From Erythrocercus mccallii (lineage: Eukaryota > Chordata > Aves > Passeriformes > Dicruridae): a stretch of DNA of 64,000 nt. Under the pieces are notes generated by a model. It was not told the DNA's origin. It made no database searches and saw nothing but the letters and a program-made list of their open reading frames with translations. The translations under genes and the position numbers were made by a program. Of this stretch, positions 21,261 to 36,200 are shown in pieces (positions within the stretch are counted from its first letter, which is position 1; every line of letters begins with the position of its first letter). The DNA is taken from NCBI GenBank assembly GCA_013397435.1, contig VZRG01001946.1, positions 1-64,000 on the forward strand, written 5' to 3'.

Positions 21261-24200
21261 GTTTGTTCCCTTTATTACCTTTGGTGCAGATGCCAATTTA
21301 GGTTTGTTTTGCCCTATCCATTCTGTGGTCAGCTAAACAGCCAATATAGTTAACTGAAGCAGGATCCCTTTAGGTGATAAATTCTTTTACTCCATTGGGA
21401 GCCTGGAAATGCAGTTTCTTGTCCTCCATTCATCTACCTTACCTGCTAGGTTTGCATGAGAAAAGTACATTGAGGAGCACTGTTCCACTTTCCTGAGTGG
21501 CTAAATTCTATTCTTGAAATCAAGGAATGAGACAGGCAACTCACTATGTGAGTACCCTGTGAAGAGGTCACTTCATGTCTGCCTCAGCTATTTTATTACT
21601 TAGTGGATGCTGAACACGGTTTCAGTCTGGGAAAATGTGGTTGTGGTATGCAGCCAGTTAGGGGAAATGAAGATGTATGGACTTAAGATGGAATTTTAGG
21701 GTTAATGATGATGCTGGTGTCTAATTTTAGTGCTTGAGAGAGGAGTTGGGTGAGAGATGAGGAAACCGTGGAGTGAGAAGAGGAAGGGCATATTATGGGC
21801 AAGGGACACAGCTGAGAACTAGAACATTTTAGTTAGCAGGCTGCTCTACAGCTGCCATCAGCCAATGATTTCTGAGATGAACATATTGGAAGGTGAAACT
21901 AGAAGAGCTCTGTAATAAATGGGAGCCTCATGGGTTGGTTTTCTTTGCTAGAGTCTTTGGAATATACAGGAAACTTCTTGAGTGGTTCACACAGAGACAG
22001 AATGGCAGAGCGTATGCTGAGTGAAGCAAAAACCTGGCTTATTTTTAAATGTACTGTGGCTATGTACAAATACAGAATTGTTTTTTTCTTGGATTACTTC
22101 AGATATTTATGGGTATTGAATCTGCATTTTTACACTCTCACTATGTCTTTCAGAAAGAGAATAAAAACATCTCTTTGGTGAAACTCTATTTTAATGATGG
22201 CATATTTCAGGTGTCTGTACTTCTGAGTTCCCAGTGCTCTTGAGTGACAGAACTCAGATCTGTCTGTTCCTTACCTAGATGAGCTGGATTTCTGAAATAG
22301 AAGTCAGTGGGTAGGTAAGGAAAAAAAGTTAGTGCGTGGTCACTGTTTACATGGAAGCACAGTGACGCATAAAAAAGGATACTCTGCATTTTGAACTGAG
22401 TATGTGGGAAAATCACTGTGCTCAGGGCTGTGACATCTTTGGTGTCCATGATAATAAAGCAGGATTAACTTCCAGATAGTCGTAAACACTTCACTTAGCT
22501 GGATGAAGAATGAACCTTTGATGCTTGTAAGTCCTGGTGCACAGTGAAATTTTTGTAGATACTGATGTCAATAAACAGTGCTGAAACTGGTGCAAACAAC
22601 TGAGTTGTGGGTAGGATCTGGAAGTGGCCGTGGTGAAGAGTTTGTGGTGTTTGAGTACAAGCTTGCCCTGCTCCAAGGCAGTGCAGGCAGAATGAGTGGA
22701 AGGGTCTGAAAAGACAGTGAGTGTATAGCCTGGAGCCTCAGAAGTGGCCTTCTCACTAAATCTAAATGGTCCTACAGATATTTTATGAACAAAGCTTTCA
22801 CTTTTCACCACTTCCTCTGAACTTCTGGATTTGTTTGCATAGAAGAGTGTCTCTCCCAAACCAAAGGCTATATTTGAACAGAACTGTTGCTCTCTGTCAC
22901 TGTCTCAGCCTGTCACTGGAAACAAATCTTTGCAAACGGCACTACATGTGCCGTGATGATCTTTGCTGTCTTGGGAGCTCACCACTGCCTTATCAGGTCA
23001 TCAAATTACTGGCTCTGCAAGGGGGTAGCACTTCTTTCTCAGCCTCCAAAGAATGGATGTCGAAGTCAGATCAGGGCTGATAATCTGACAGTTTTCTGTA
23101 GAGGAGCATGTGCTTTTTCCATGGATCTGCTTTTAAAATGGCATGCTGAAAATTTCACTGTTTTTTTTTTTTTCTGAAACAGCACTACAAGAAGTTACAA
23201 CCTTTTTTGTTTGGAGTGAGAACAATGTAGTTTTTGTTGTTGTTTTTCCTTTTTTCTCCTAAAGCTGTTTTCAGATCCCTTGTCTTCTTTCTTAATTTAA
23301 CCTGAGCCAGCAACCAAATAACACACAGGGACTCACCCTCCCATCAGTGAAATTGAGGAGAAAATTGGAAGTGTAAAAGAGAGCACCATCAATCCAAACA
23401 TCCCCACTTCTTTCCTCCTTGTTCCCCCACTGTATGTACTGAGCATGATGCCCTCTGGTCTGGAATATCCCTTTGGTCACTTGGGGTGACCTGTCCTGGC
23501 TGTGTCTCCCCCCAGCCTCCCGTGCACCCTCAGCCTCCTCACCAGCGTGGCAGCACGAAAAGGCCTTGGCTCTGTGTGAGCCCTGCTCAGCAATGACAAC
23601 AGCATCTCTGTATTATCAGCCCTGTGCTCAGCACAAATCCAAAACAACAGCCCCATTCCAGCCACCGCAGAGAAAATTAACTCCACTCCAGACCAAACCA
23701 GCACACTTCCTCTTGAAGGTCCATGGGAAACATACATCCTTAGTTGCTTCTAGAGTATTAATTCATCTCTATGAACAGGCCTTGCTATAGAAGATAGTCT
23801 CTCTAAACTGCTTCCTCATGTTTTTGTAAGCAATGTATTTCAAGCTTTATGTGAAATTCTTCTATTGAGGGTTTTCTGCCTCACATTTACAATTAAATTG
23901 AAATTCTGAGATCTCAAAGTTTCTGAGTTCTATTAGAGCTTTAGTTTTGAATACCATGTAGTGAGCATGAAGTAAAAAAGTTGTGGTGAGATGAAATTAT
24001 ATATGACATCTTTAGATTTACTGATCCTTAACTAAGTATGAAAAGCAAGAATGTTTTTAATATGGTGATAATTTTTTGGAGTGAAATTTTCAAAGAACTG
24101 AGAAAGTTATTAGTGAACAAGGGTGATAAAAGTTTAAAAATCTGGAAGTCTTAGGAATTAAAAATTGGATAGCAAAGCAGTAACTTCTCACCTATCATGA

Positions 24201-27200
24201 TAAATAAGCAAAAAAAATTTAGTTCCAGTACTTTAGGGTCAAAGGACAGTTGTTCCCAGGAGGCAAGGTGAGTATTGCTGAGAGACTGGCAATGTTGTAC
24301 ATATGCATATCCTTCATGAGTTTCCTTTCTGTAGGCTGAACTTCACAAGCCTTAGGGTTGTAGAAATTGATTTCCTGAATTTCAGTAATGCTTGCAATAA
24401 GTGGCTTTTAAATTCTCAAAGGAATTTTTGCTACCGAATATATTCATAATAGAGAAGTGAATTTTTCATTAGCTTGACACTTGATTTTGTGCTCTAGGCA
24501 TGAGATTCTTCCTCTCCACTTTTCTTAGATATGCTAGTGGAGCTTTGTACTGCTTTGTAGGCATTTAGGTCCAGAAGTGTGGCTAGAGCATTTTGGCTTT
24601 GCATCATTCATTTAAGAGTACATTGTGGAGGATCTTGCCCTTTAGCTTTCAGTCATCATGTCCTTCCACACACGACTTTTACTCCCTTCAAATACCAGCC
24701 TTCTGCTGGCTTGGGGAAATGCATCTCTACCTGTTGTGAAGTTCTTACAGAAACTACCTCATTTCCCCCCATTTAACATTTAATGGACTCTGTGTGAGCC
24801 CTCTCCCTCCTTGGAGGATGTTTCTCTTGCTTTAACTTTCCTTTTTGAATCATGGAGATGCCAGTGCATCTCTGCCTTTTTGCTTTAGTGTGCCTTAGCT
24901 CTTACTCAGTTGGCTGGAGAGAGGGGTCACCAGGCAGGAGCCACCTGGGGCGTGGGGGCTCGTTACTCACTGGGACTCATTGACGTAGAGGAAAAGGTGT
25001 GGGAGGGAAATGTCAGCCATCTGCTCGTGATTCAGGCCTGGGATGGGAGTCATTTTAATGTGCCTTCTGTATCTTCCCTCTGGGCGTCTCAGAAAGTATC
25101 AGAACGTTCTATTACATGGCTGCCTTTTCAGCTAGCATCTCTCCATGAACCATGGAATAGGAAGGGCAGATGGTAACAGCAGACACAGGGAATTTGTGGC
25201 AGAATCTTAAATATGTAGAAAGAGATTTAAGAGGAAGAAAGAAAATCAGATTACTTTGATACCATATTATTTGGGTTTCCCCTAAAGGCAGACATCCTAC
25301 AATAGAGTCAGGTTGTTATGCTTCCAGATACAGATCTTCTATAGGCTCAGACATGAATATAAAATAAATTAGGTCTATTCTTAAAGGACGGTGTAGTCTA
25401 AAGATTGGTGTCCAACCCTCAGGAAGAGCACTGACAAAATCAAATCAGAACATTACTGACCAGCTTTGTAGGGAAATGGACTAGTAGCATTGCTATGAAC
25501 ATTTGATTACTGCTCTCTGCTGTGAATGGTCTGAGCTTCTAAAACTTATCCTGCTCATTCTGTTAGCAGAAAAAGTGAGTAGAGGAAGGCCTTTCTGAAT
25601 TGTTAAGAGGATGTTCTTCTTTGAGGAAGAGGGGCAGAAATCTCTCACTGCTTTCTTCTGAAAAAGGGCATAGCTTAATGACAAACGTGTATTTTGTAAG
25701 TGACTGTAAGTTTCTTGTCATTGTGTTTACTCAGCTTGCTTCTATTCTTTACAGATCTTCCCTCCCTTCTGCATCAGAAGTGAGGGAATTGGTGGATCTT
25801 ACTTCTGCAACTGAATGTCTCTGAAAGTAACTTATGGTCAAAATCTGAAAAAAATAGCTTGCTTTTAATATTATTGATTGATGAAAATTAAGAATAGGCA
25901 CACTGTGCAATTGCATTTCACTCTTGTAGCACTGAAGGAAGAATTGGGTGCATTTTGTTTATGGACTGCAGTACAATGAAGTAAAAAGTAGGTGCTTGCC
26001 TGATTACTGAGAGATGACTGACACTTTGTCCACAAGTTCCATCTGTGATGAAGGAAAAAAAATTGAAAGCAATGGTAGGGAAGGAAGTAATATTTGTGGA
26101 GGATCTTCATTTATGAAGAGCTGCACTGATTTCTTGGCAGAAAGTATTATGGGATATCAGATCCCTTTTTTTTTAAGAAGACATATGTCATTTTTCTTCC
26201 TTTAATCATTGGGGCTTACAGCATTGTTTTTCAGAGCTTCTAAAAGGAGGAGACCTTTTTAAAGAAAATTTTTCAAGCTTGCTGAGGCCAGAGGTATCTC
26301 ACTGGTTTTAGCGGTGAATGCTGAACTGTTGCTGATACATAAATGTGTATATATCATCAGAGGTTTTATATAAAAGAATTGGCAGCTGATTCTTGGAGGA
26401 TAGTTGAGTGCAACATTATTAGTCTGCTGAAATATTTTCTTTATTGATCTTTAATTTTTTTTTCCCCCAAAGGCAGAGCTAAGAAACATTTAAGAGGGGT
26501 TTGTCAGACTCAGGGAATCAACAAGTCTTACTGTTGTTTGCCTAGTAAGTTTTGTACTTAATTGCTAGTCTATTCTTGAACAACTGAGTTATATACTTAT
26601 TTATAAATTGTTTATAAACCTGTCTATAAATTTGTGTTTCTTCAGGGTGTTTGTTAGGGACAGACATTTTGAAAGGGACTAGCATAATTTTTGATACAAA
26701 TAATTAGTGACACATGTTATGACCAACATTCACATTGTTTGGATTATGTTCAGTATAGAAAATACTGTGAAAGTTCTCTAGTTGGTGCATTACATGATTC
26801 AAAAGGTAGTTCTCATTTGCCTTCTGTATCTGTAGTGTCATACTCCTGCCTGTTTGGGAAATACTGCTTAATGGACTAGGGAGGGAATTTTATAGAGGAA
26901 TGTTAGCCTTATGCTCCTTTATTTATATTTATTAGTTTTTGTCAATCTACCAAAGACATGATATGTCAGAGACTTAACAGTTACACTTGGATTTCAGGCC
27001 TGGGAACAATCTGCTGGAGTAATCATATTACCCAACATTCAGCTGTTAGCCAGTGAGGTTTCCAAGCTTCTGACTAAAGAAATTAAGAGGAACCTCAATG
27101 GCAAACCTGCAGGTAATGATCCCATATCATATCCATTGGATCCAGTTATTCTTGAAATGTGTGTCTTTCAGTTGTACTCTGTGCTGGAAATAAAGGGGTA

Positions 27201-30200
27201 ACAGGAAAATGCTCTGTGTAGCAAGCCAGACATTTTAGTGGGTATGAGGTAGCTCTGATTTGAGGTGATTGCTCTGAAGGTTTGGCCTTGTATGTCATGC
27301 TGATTTCTAGTTTGGAATTTTTGTAGCTGGGAGTATGTAATATATAATGCATGTAAGAGTTAAAGAGTAGGTTATACACTATTCTGAGTAGCTTTCTTAA
27401 ATGAGAAAAACATTGCTAACCACATATGGCATTGCTGGTGGCTGTTGTACATTCTTCATGCTGTCAGCTTCCAGGCTTCATGAACTGAGCTGGTATTCTT
27501 GGTGAGATTTGTCAGTTTGAAATGTGTCATTTACATGAACTGAGCTTGATGGTGAATCAAAATAATTTTATGTTTTTCTGTTCATTTTAGTGGACTCCTA
27601 CTGTAATTTGTTAAATTTGTCAGATCTGTTAAGAAAGTATAAATGCAGCATTTTCATCTTTCACTAAGGAATTAAAGTTTAATGTTTCTGTGATAACAGA
27701 GGAAGCACGTCTGGCTTTGGAGAAATTACTGCGACTGAAAGGGGAAGCCGGAGATGGGTATTTGCTCCTGAAATCAGTGTACCTGCTCTCACAGACTGAC
27801 TTGGTAAGAGAAAGCATGTTCTCCTTATTTCAGAGAAACTGTGTTGGCAGCCCAACAATGGAACATCCAAGTCTCAATATTTGCCATATCCCTAATATTT
27901 TGAGCTTCAGCATGCCCAAGGTATACAGTTAAAGGACACACTACCAGGTTTGTAGGCCAGGCTTTTCTAAAAGAGAGAAGTAAGCATTTTGTGCTTTCAG
28001 ATACCTTTTCAGTTTTGTTTATCAGACAGCTGGTTTTCCTAGTGTTACTCTGGGTTTTTTCCCCCCATTATGTATCTTTTTGTGTATTCTTTATCAGTCT
28101 AGCTTACATATCAAAAAGATGAATAGTAAGACTCTGTCTGATAATAGAGTGGTTGACTTTTCATTCCTGATAGCCTCTCACTACGAAGTGTTTCACAAGC
28201 TCTACTTGTACAGCCATCCCAAATGCAGACTGGCATCAGGAATACAGCCTGCTGATGGGCATCTGTGGTGTGTTTATGCATGACATTTAGCTAAACAGTT
28301 TGTCTTAGTCTTTCTTGTTCAAAGAGACACAAAAATAAAATCTTACTGTCAGATTACAGTGGATATGTTCTGCGTCATAAGGAGCTCTATAAAATTATAT
28401 ATATAGCTAGTCACAACATGAAGTTTATGATGAGACTTGTGTTTTTCACAGATTTAAGATGTTGCCATTTTTTGTAGCACACATACTCACAAAACTTCAT
28501 ATCACAAACCTCATTCTTCTGTTAGTTTGGTGCTGATTTTTGTTATGATTACTGTGTGCCAAGCACATACACTGGGACTTCTCTGGGAGTTCTATGCAGC
28601 CATAGTGAAGATGGGAAGAAACTAAGTGTTGAGAAACACTGAAGAAACTTCCACTTGCGTTTTTAAAACCCGTAATTAGAAGTGTGTGCAGTTATTCAAT
28701 ATGTTTAAAAAGTGACGGCATTATAGGTAAACTGCTGCTATGCTGAGTCAAGGAGGGAATGGAGAATTCACACTGTCAGCATACCAGGCCTCTCTGGCTG
28801 CAGAATGTCCTGGAAAGTAATGGTAAAGGGGACACTGTCTGTCCCTGGCCTTACTTTTGGTTCAGCTGCTAGCTTCCAGGCTCTGTGCTTCACTGATTGT
28901 GGGTCTCCATATGCAGGACAGAGTACTTCTGCCAAAGCTGTAGTTCAGCTGGAGCAAGAAGTCCTGGGAACAGCTACAGCAACACATAGTGTATTTAATT
29001 CTGCCAAGTGGATTTTACAGCTGTGGTATATGACTGCCAGTCTTCTGTGCCCTACAGCACTCATGAGAGTAAAATGCTCAAGTCTTTCATCTGCCATGAC
29101 TGTTCTCGGTGTGTGGAAACACAAGAAAACTCTGGTCAGCTTCTGGAGGGACTGATCTTATTTTTCCTACTTAGAGGACTGTGTGGAACATTATTGGATC
29201 TGGACTTCCAGCTGCTCTGATGCAGTGCCTGTACCTTTTCTTTACTGTCCCTCCGAAGAAAACCAGTGATGACAGGGAGACAAGTGAGGATGATGCCCAG
29301 ACTCAGGAAATGCTTGTTAAGGTGAGATGTGCGTTTGGGGGTTCATTTGCCCTGGTTACTCAGATATTTACTTAGGCTCTTAGCTGTTCATTTGAATTAA
29401 ACTGCCAAAAACCTGGTAAACTTGGACTTGCAAAATGTTGAATAAGCATCAGGAGCCATATAAAACATAAGCTATCTCTTATTTTTTTACTAAACAAAAC
29501 AACATTCCATTAAATGGGAAAAATCCATTAAGAATATCTTAGTGGTAGTTTTACTTGTTCATTTCACTGCATCCTTTCTCCTGGCATTAGTATCAAACTT
29601 ATAATCTCCTTTCCCAATGGATTTTTCTTCATCTCCTGGCTATCTCTAGAGGTGTTTATTGTAGCCGATATTTGTTTGCTTTTCAGATAATGCTTAACAT
29701 GTACAAAGAGGAACAAGGCATAGAGGAACTCCTGACAGCTGATAAGCTTCAGTCATTAATTATAGCAACTTCTTCTCTGTGGGACCAGTGCAGCCACTCG
29801 TGGAAAGTACCTACAGGCCGTGTGCTGAGAACAATTTCAAAGGCTCAGACCAAAACCAGCATTGTGTACCTACAAGGTTTGGTTTAGTAAATTGGCTTCT
29901 CCTTTCCTCACAGCTCCCCAGAGAATGAATTACCAAAAAGAGTCTCCCCAGGATAGATTACATCACCTGTAATCTCCCTTACATCATCCAGTAGTCAATT
30001 GCAAAGCATGAGCTCTTGACTTGGTAGAGAGAAGCTTTATTTAGCACTGATAACCATCTGGAAACTGAAGGGGTTTTAACATAAAAAACCCCCAAATTAC
30101 AGGCAAGTGCCAATCCCACTTAATCACACTGATGTAGGCAAGACGAAGAGGTATTATCTTTTTTTCTTAAGTTGTGTGAGTCAGTCTGTGAGCCTGGGAC

Positions 30201-33200
30201 TCATGAACACTAAATACAAGGCTGGGGGCACTGTCAGAGTAATAGTATCTTTTGGTACAACATCATGGTTGGTCAAGCCCTCATTTCTTTCTAGGCTTTA
30301 TTAGTTCAAGCAATTTTTTTTCTTATTAAGAAGTACAAAGGCCACACAACTCAATTTCTTAGAAGTGAAAAAATAGTTTTGTAACGCACAAACTACCGTC
30401 AGTATTTTGTGTCATGGGGTAAATGCATATAGATATTTTGTCTTCCTGAATGAGATGGAAAAAATGATTTGGACATTTTGAAGCTGCCATGGAAGGACTG
30501 GCCTTGAGATTAGACAAGAAAAGTAGGCTTCATTCCTCAGAGCAAAATGGGTGTACCCCATTACATATGCTACACTGAGCAAAGAATTAATCAGTGAACT
30601 GTGCACAGAATCTGTGATTCACTTAGCATGAGGCAACTAAATCTGTTAGTCTTTGCTTACCTTGTACTCAGACAGCTGTATTCAGTATATATGAATTTTG
30701 GTGAGTTGGATGGTTGAAAGCTTATGCTCCTGAGATTAAATCAGTTTCTGGTAGTAAAGCAAAGAAATGCATGTATATTTTAAAGCCAGAAATGCTCTTC
30801 ATGTAGCTTCTGAAATGAGTATGATATTCATATATCCTCTTTTCTTTGTAGAAAAACAGTTATCTGATTCCTCTTTTACTGGGAAATAACTTTAAATTAG
30901 TTTAAATTTTGTTAGTAACTTTAAACTTGTTTGACTGTCAGTTCTTAAATACCTGCTCTATTTTTTTTCCACAGCTGTTGACTGCATTAAAATAGCTGTT
31001 CAGAATCTCTTTGCACTAGCTGATACATTACCTGCTTGTGATGTGTGTGAAGCTGCTAGTATTGTGTTGTGCTTTGTGAAAGATTCTTATCCTGTATCAT
31101 CAGCCTTATTAACAGAGTTTGAAAATAGTGATGGCTACCAACTCCTGCTAAAAATTTTACTCAGGTAAGACAGGTTTTTAGTAGGCTTCTAGAGGATGGT
31201 AAAGCTTAATTTTCAGAATGCATAGTGGTCTCTTAAAGTATGAGTCATATAGGTAACTCTGTGTGGATGCAAAGCATTGCTATATTAGGAAGGGAAGCAG
31301 TATATAACTTTTACTACTTAAACCATAACAGAAGGAGACCAGTATGGGGGAAGTTAGTTTGCAGGTGGGATAGGGACTTTCTGAACACAAGACAAAGGTT
31401 TATGATTGGAAAAAAAATTATGTTTTTCTGGCAGCATTTTCTTTAGTTACCGGAGACTGTCTAGATTTCCCTTGTAAATAAACTGTGTTGAGATGCATAT
31501 TTCTGGTTAAATTCTAGCTATGTTAGGGCAGGAAACATAGAAGCTTTTTCAGTAAAGGCTATGAATGTCCCCTCCTTTTCAACTGATATAACTAGGTTGA
31601 AGAGACAGAAATAAGAGATGCTCAGGGCTTCAGATTAGTCTTCATTCCCAGCATATGCTGGCATAAAGGAATAGATGGAGAGCTCTTTCCAGAATGTTGT
31701 GTGAGCAGATACCTTCCTCTCTGATGTTTAGAACTTTTTCTTCAGGTAAAAAAAAAAAAAAGAAAAAACCCAAAAACTTGCTAATAGCATTCTTTGAAAG
31801 AGGACATTTATGCTCTCTTTTTCTTTTTCATATTTAGGTGAAAACAGAAAATTTTTTTTTCTTCTGAGATTTTTCTAACCTAACAATATCCATCTATTTC
31901 TCTGCCACTCACCCATGCCCAGATGATGCAGTTTTCCCTAAGAATTGACCCATCTGAGAATTACAGAATAAGATGACGTGATAAGCAGCTCTCTGTCATT
32001 TGACAGACTGTCACTTCAGTCTATGAACCATGGCAAATCTGGGGTTACCTTTCAAACTATTTTCTTACTTAGAAGAGACCTGCCATCTTCATGTCCTGAT
32101 TCACAAAGCTCAGGCAATATCATATTTTTCCCCTCCTCAGGGTTAAGATTTTTCTGTTATTTATCTCAGTTTGCAAGTCCCTTATCTTGCCAACCACATG
32201 CCCATCTTTTTGTATGAAATGTTTTTTAGTTCTTTGATTTCTCACAAAGTTTAAATTTTTATTCCCCAAATCAGACTTTTTTAAAGTAGCTTTTTTTTTT
32301 TTAAGGACACATAACTGGACTAAGTTAAAGCATTTATCTTCCTTTTGTTCAGAAGACTCTTTCAGTGTCTCTTCAGTTTCCTTCAGTCTGTAGGTTTTGT
32401 TCTGATTCAGTGTGCCACTAGGGTGTGGATTATTCTGTGTAGTTCCTATGTGCTCCACACCTTATGATGTATCCAAAGTGTTTGCATAATTAAGGCATGA
32501 ACATATGACTGTCCCAAGTTTTGTTCCTAGATGCGAGGGTTTGCAGCAAAATGAAGGAGACCCCTATCTGGGTGAGATCTTGGACATGCTGACTTGCCTT
32601 ACAACCTGTGGAAAAACAGAACTGAAAGTTTCTGGCAATATTGTACACCCGCAATTGCCACACTTTGATTTTGAACGGACACAGCCTTCTGGTACAGTAT
32701 ATATATGCACACATGGCTGGGTAGGTGGGTCATAGGAAAGAGAAACTCCATTCATTTTGTGTCTTAATATGGAGGAAAGGAGTATGATGTGGCATCTGAT
32801 ATGTTAGTGCTGCAGGAGCCTGAATGACACCTACATCAAACTGAAATGACCATGTCATCTCTAGGGTCTGATCCAAGCTTAAGAATATGCCTCTCAATCG
32901 CATCCCTCACGTCTGGTGTTCTTATTTCCACTTTCAGATGATCTAACATTATAGTTAGGGTGCTTGCAGAGTTTAACACTTATGTAAAAATTATCTCACT
33001 TTTTTTTTCCCTGCAGCAATGACAGTAAAAAACCTCCAGCCTTTTCAGGTGTTGCAATCCATTTTCCAGAGAAGTAATGATCAGCACCTGTGTGGAAGAA
33101 TCTTGGCATCAATTGGAACCATATGGGCTTGGGACAGAGTGAACTTCTTTCTTCTGGAATGGACACTGCAACCTATCAACCAATTCACTGACATAATTCA

Positions 33201-36200
33201 TTTCAAACCACACCCAGTCCAAGTCCAGTTCTTCAGACTGGTGGAGTCCATAGTTCTAGACCTGTCCTATGTCCCCCATGAGATTTTGAAAAAGGTTCAG
33301 TATTTGATAAAGGAAAATATAGTGCCATTCTGCACCTTAACAGCTCTTCAGTGCCTTCTCAGCATGACCCAGAAGGACCTGCTATTTAGTGACATTTTCC
33401 GTGACTCTGGGCTCTTGGGCCTACTGCTGGCACTGTTGAGGAAGGAAGCCAAGATCCTGAGGAAATCAGGTATGACTTAATGCCACTCACAATGACCACT
33501 GAAGTAGGCAGATTAATAGGAATAAATCATCTCTTTNNNNNNNNNNNNNNNNNNNNNNNNNNNNNNNNNNNNNNNNNNNNNNNNNNNNNNNNNNNNNNNN
33601 NNNNNNNNNNNTTTTTGAAGGAGTAGCTAGATTTTGTCTTCAAGCCAACTGGCCTAAATTTGACACACAAGCTGGGTCTTCCCTGAAATCTTTGCTGGTT
33701 TTTGTTCTGATCTCTAGCCTAAACACCTCTGGGCTTTTCTTTGCTAGTGTATGTTGAATTACTCTGGGTAGCACCCTTCAGCCCACACTTTTAAACAGCT
33801 CTTAATTTGGGGTTCTCTAGAATGCAAGTTTGAGATTGGAGCAAGAAAAATTCTTCCGTTTAACATTAACTTTTAATATACTGACAGCTGGAACTCATCT
33901 GCCTGGTCTGAAAGAAGGCATTGAGAAGGAATTAAATGTTGTGATGCTAAAGATGGTGGCTACCCTTACAGCAAGGTCTGTGAGGAACACGGGTAAGGAA
34001 TTACACATGACTGCATTACCGTATTTGGTGGGAAGTGGCCATGGTCTTAAGGAGCACCAACAAATTTTCTGACTTTTGTGCTTCAGTCAAAAATGGAGAA
34101 AAAAACTATAAGTGTAGGGATAACTGTGTTACACTAGGACAAAATGTGACAAAGGTATTCTCATCCTGCATAATGAGCTTTGTCCCAGTAGTCAGCTTGT
34201 TTCCTTGATCCATGTGCTTACATAAGTGCTTACTTAGTTTATGGGAAAAAAGCATGTGTACTTGACTCTTGTATATTGTTTGTTCATCCACATTTTCTTC
34301 CATTGTATCTGTTATTTGAAATCTTGATTGGATCAGGCACAGGCTGAGTAACATTCCTGTATTTGTGTTGTACCTAAGAATCTGTTTGTAGGGAATCCTG
34401 TGGAACACAGTAATACAGGACTGAATGTTACTAAATACTGGAATCCACTCAATTCACTCTGGAATCATAGAATCATCATTTGCAGCATCTTGCACAGTGC
34501 AATTATATTTTCAGAAACAATCAAAATGTTCTCTTCCTAAATGCAAAAGATACTCAAGATGAAACTAAGGTGTCTTTTCCTTTTCGTTATTGTATTGGGA
34601 AGCTGTCATCTCTGATGACTGGAAATCATGGTCATCCAGTTATTTTACCCCTAGTTGTTCTTGTGCCATTCAGTTTGTGTCATCTTTAGGTTAACCAGAT
34701 GCACTTCTTACCTGTCCTATTGTATTTGTAGAAATGTGGCACTTCCCACCAACACTGAAAATCTACCTGTAAAAACAACAAGCAAAGGATAGTTTAACTA
34801 ACAAATGATAATATATTTGTCTCTAGTTGTTCTGAAGGACTATGGAATGGTGCCATATATCAAGATATTTTTGGATGATGAGTGCTACAGGAGTGCAACT
34901 CTCAGCATTTTGGAGCAGTTATCAGTCATCAATTATGAAGAATATATGAGCATTATTATTGGGGCCCTCTGTTCTTCCACTCAATGGGAACTGCATCTGA
35001 AACTAGATCTTCTGAAGGTAATTAATGTGGCTCTCACTTGGGCATTGGAAACTTTTTTTTCCAAGATGGTAAGAGTAGAAGAAGGAGCAATAGGATAGCT
35101 CTAGATTATGGTAACTTGGGCACTTTGTTTTTTAGCAATGCATGTGTGGTCAATACCTTTGCTCAGTATCAGATTATGAAGTATTTTGAAGATTTAAATA
35201 GTAATGCAAGAGGGACAAATGGAAGTGCTAAAGGCAAAATTGTATGAGCAGTTCTATGTAATGTAACAGAGAAAGAAGAAACAAATGTGAATGGAAGAAC
35301 CAGGGTAGGCATGAGATGAACAGCTTCATTCTGATAAGTTTCCAAGGCTGAAACTTTGGTGTCCTTAATTTTGTCATTTCTCACACAAGTATCATATAAA
35401 AAGAGATGAGGCAGTGGAAAGGAAGGATTTTATGACTGTTTGGAGAAAGAAACTAGAACTAGTCATAGCCTCTATTGTCTCCAGAGTGTCTGATCCCTAA
35501 GCAATGAAACAGGGGAAAGAGTCACTGTACTTTATTTTGGTTTAGGTCATAGGCATCCAGTTGAAAAGCAGCACTGTTGTAAGCACTGATTTTAAAATTT
35601 CTTTCTACCTTCTCTGTCAAGCATGAATGGAATTAATTTTACTGTACAATATAACAACTGCTTCTATAATAAAAAATCCATGTTCTTAAAAAAACAATTA
35701 GAAGGACAAAGTTTGTAGCTTTGATTTGAAACAGTAAACTTTAACAATACCTGTGGAAAAGTTGATTGTGTTGTCCAAACTAATATGAAAATAAATGTAA
35801 CTTCAGTGTTTAATTTTGACAAACGATAACTGTATTAAAGCATAATGTAAGCAAATAAATTTATTTCCTTTATCCATTGGGACTCTGATTGTGTTACACA
35901 CAAATTCAGATTGATTTGCTAATGTATATTTAGCTGTTAAAGCCTGGGCCCAAATGCAGTTAGCACTGCCGTATTCCAGTGTGGCACGTGGACAATTATG
36001 AGGAATAACAAATAATGGAATGTGCAAAATAAATTCTGTTAGTGGTAACTGAGTTAGGGGGTTTCCAACAGACATCAGTTTTATAGATTCAAGACAGAGG
36101 AATACTAACTCATAGGCGATTAAATTCTAACTGAGTTAAAGCTAGAGGAAATGTGTTTACTGTTGACCTACTCTGGAATGTGTTAAAGCCATCCTGGTAA

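Noticed and set aside
23473..23790. Open frames of 86 and 105 codons on opposite strands
   Set aside because: They cover the LTR fragment, follow its non-coding sequence and have no retroviral or host protein motif.
34455..34475. GAATCATAGAATCATC, similar to the CR1 8-bp tail repeat
   Set aside because: Only about one and a half units and no adjacent CR1 body, so it cannot be called a CR1 end.
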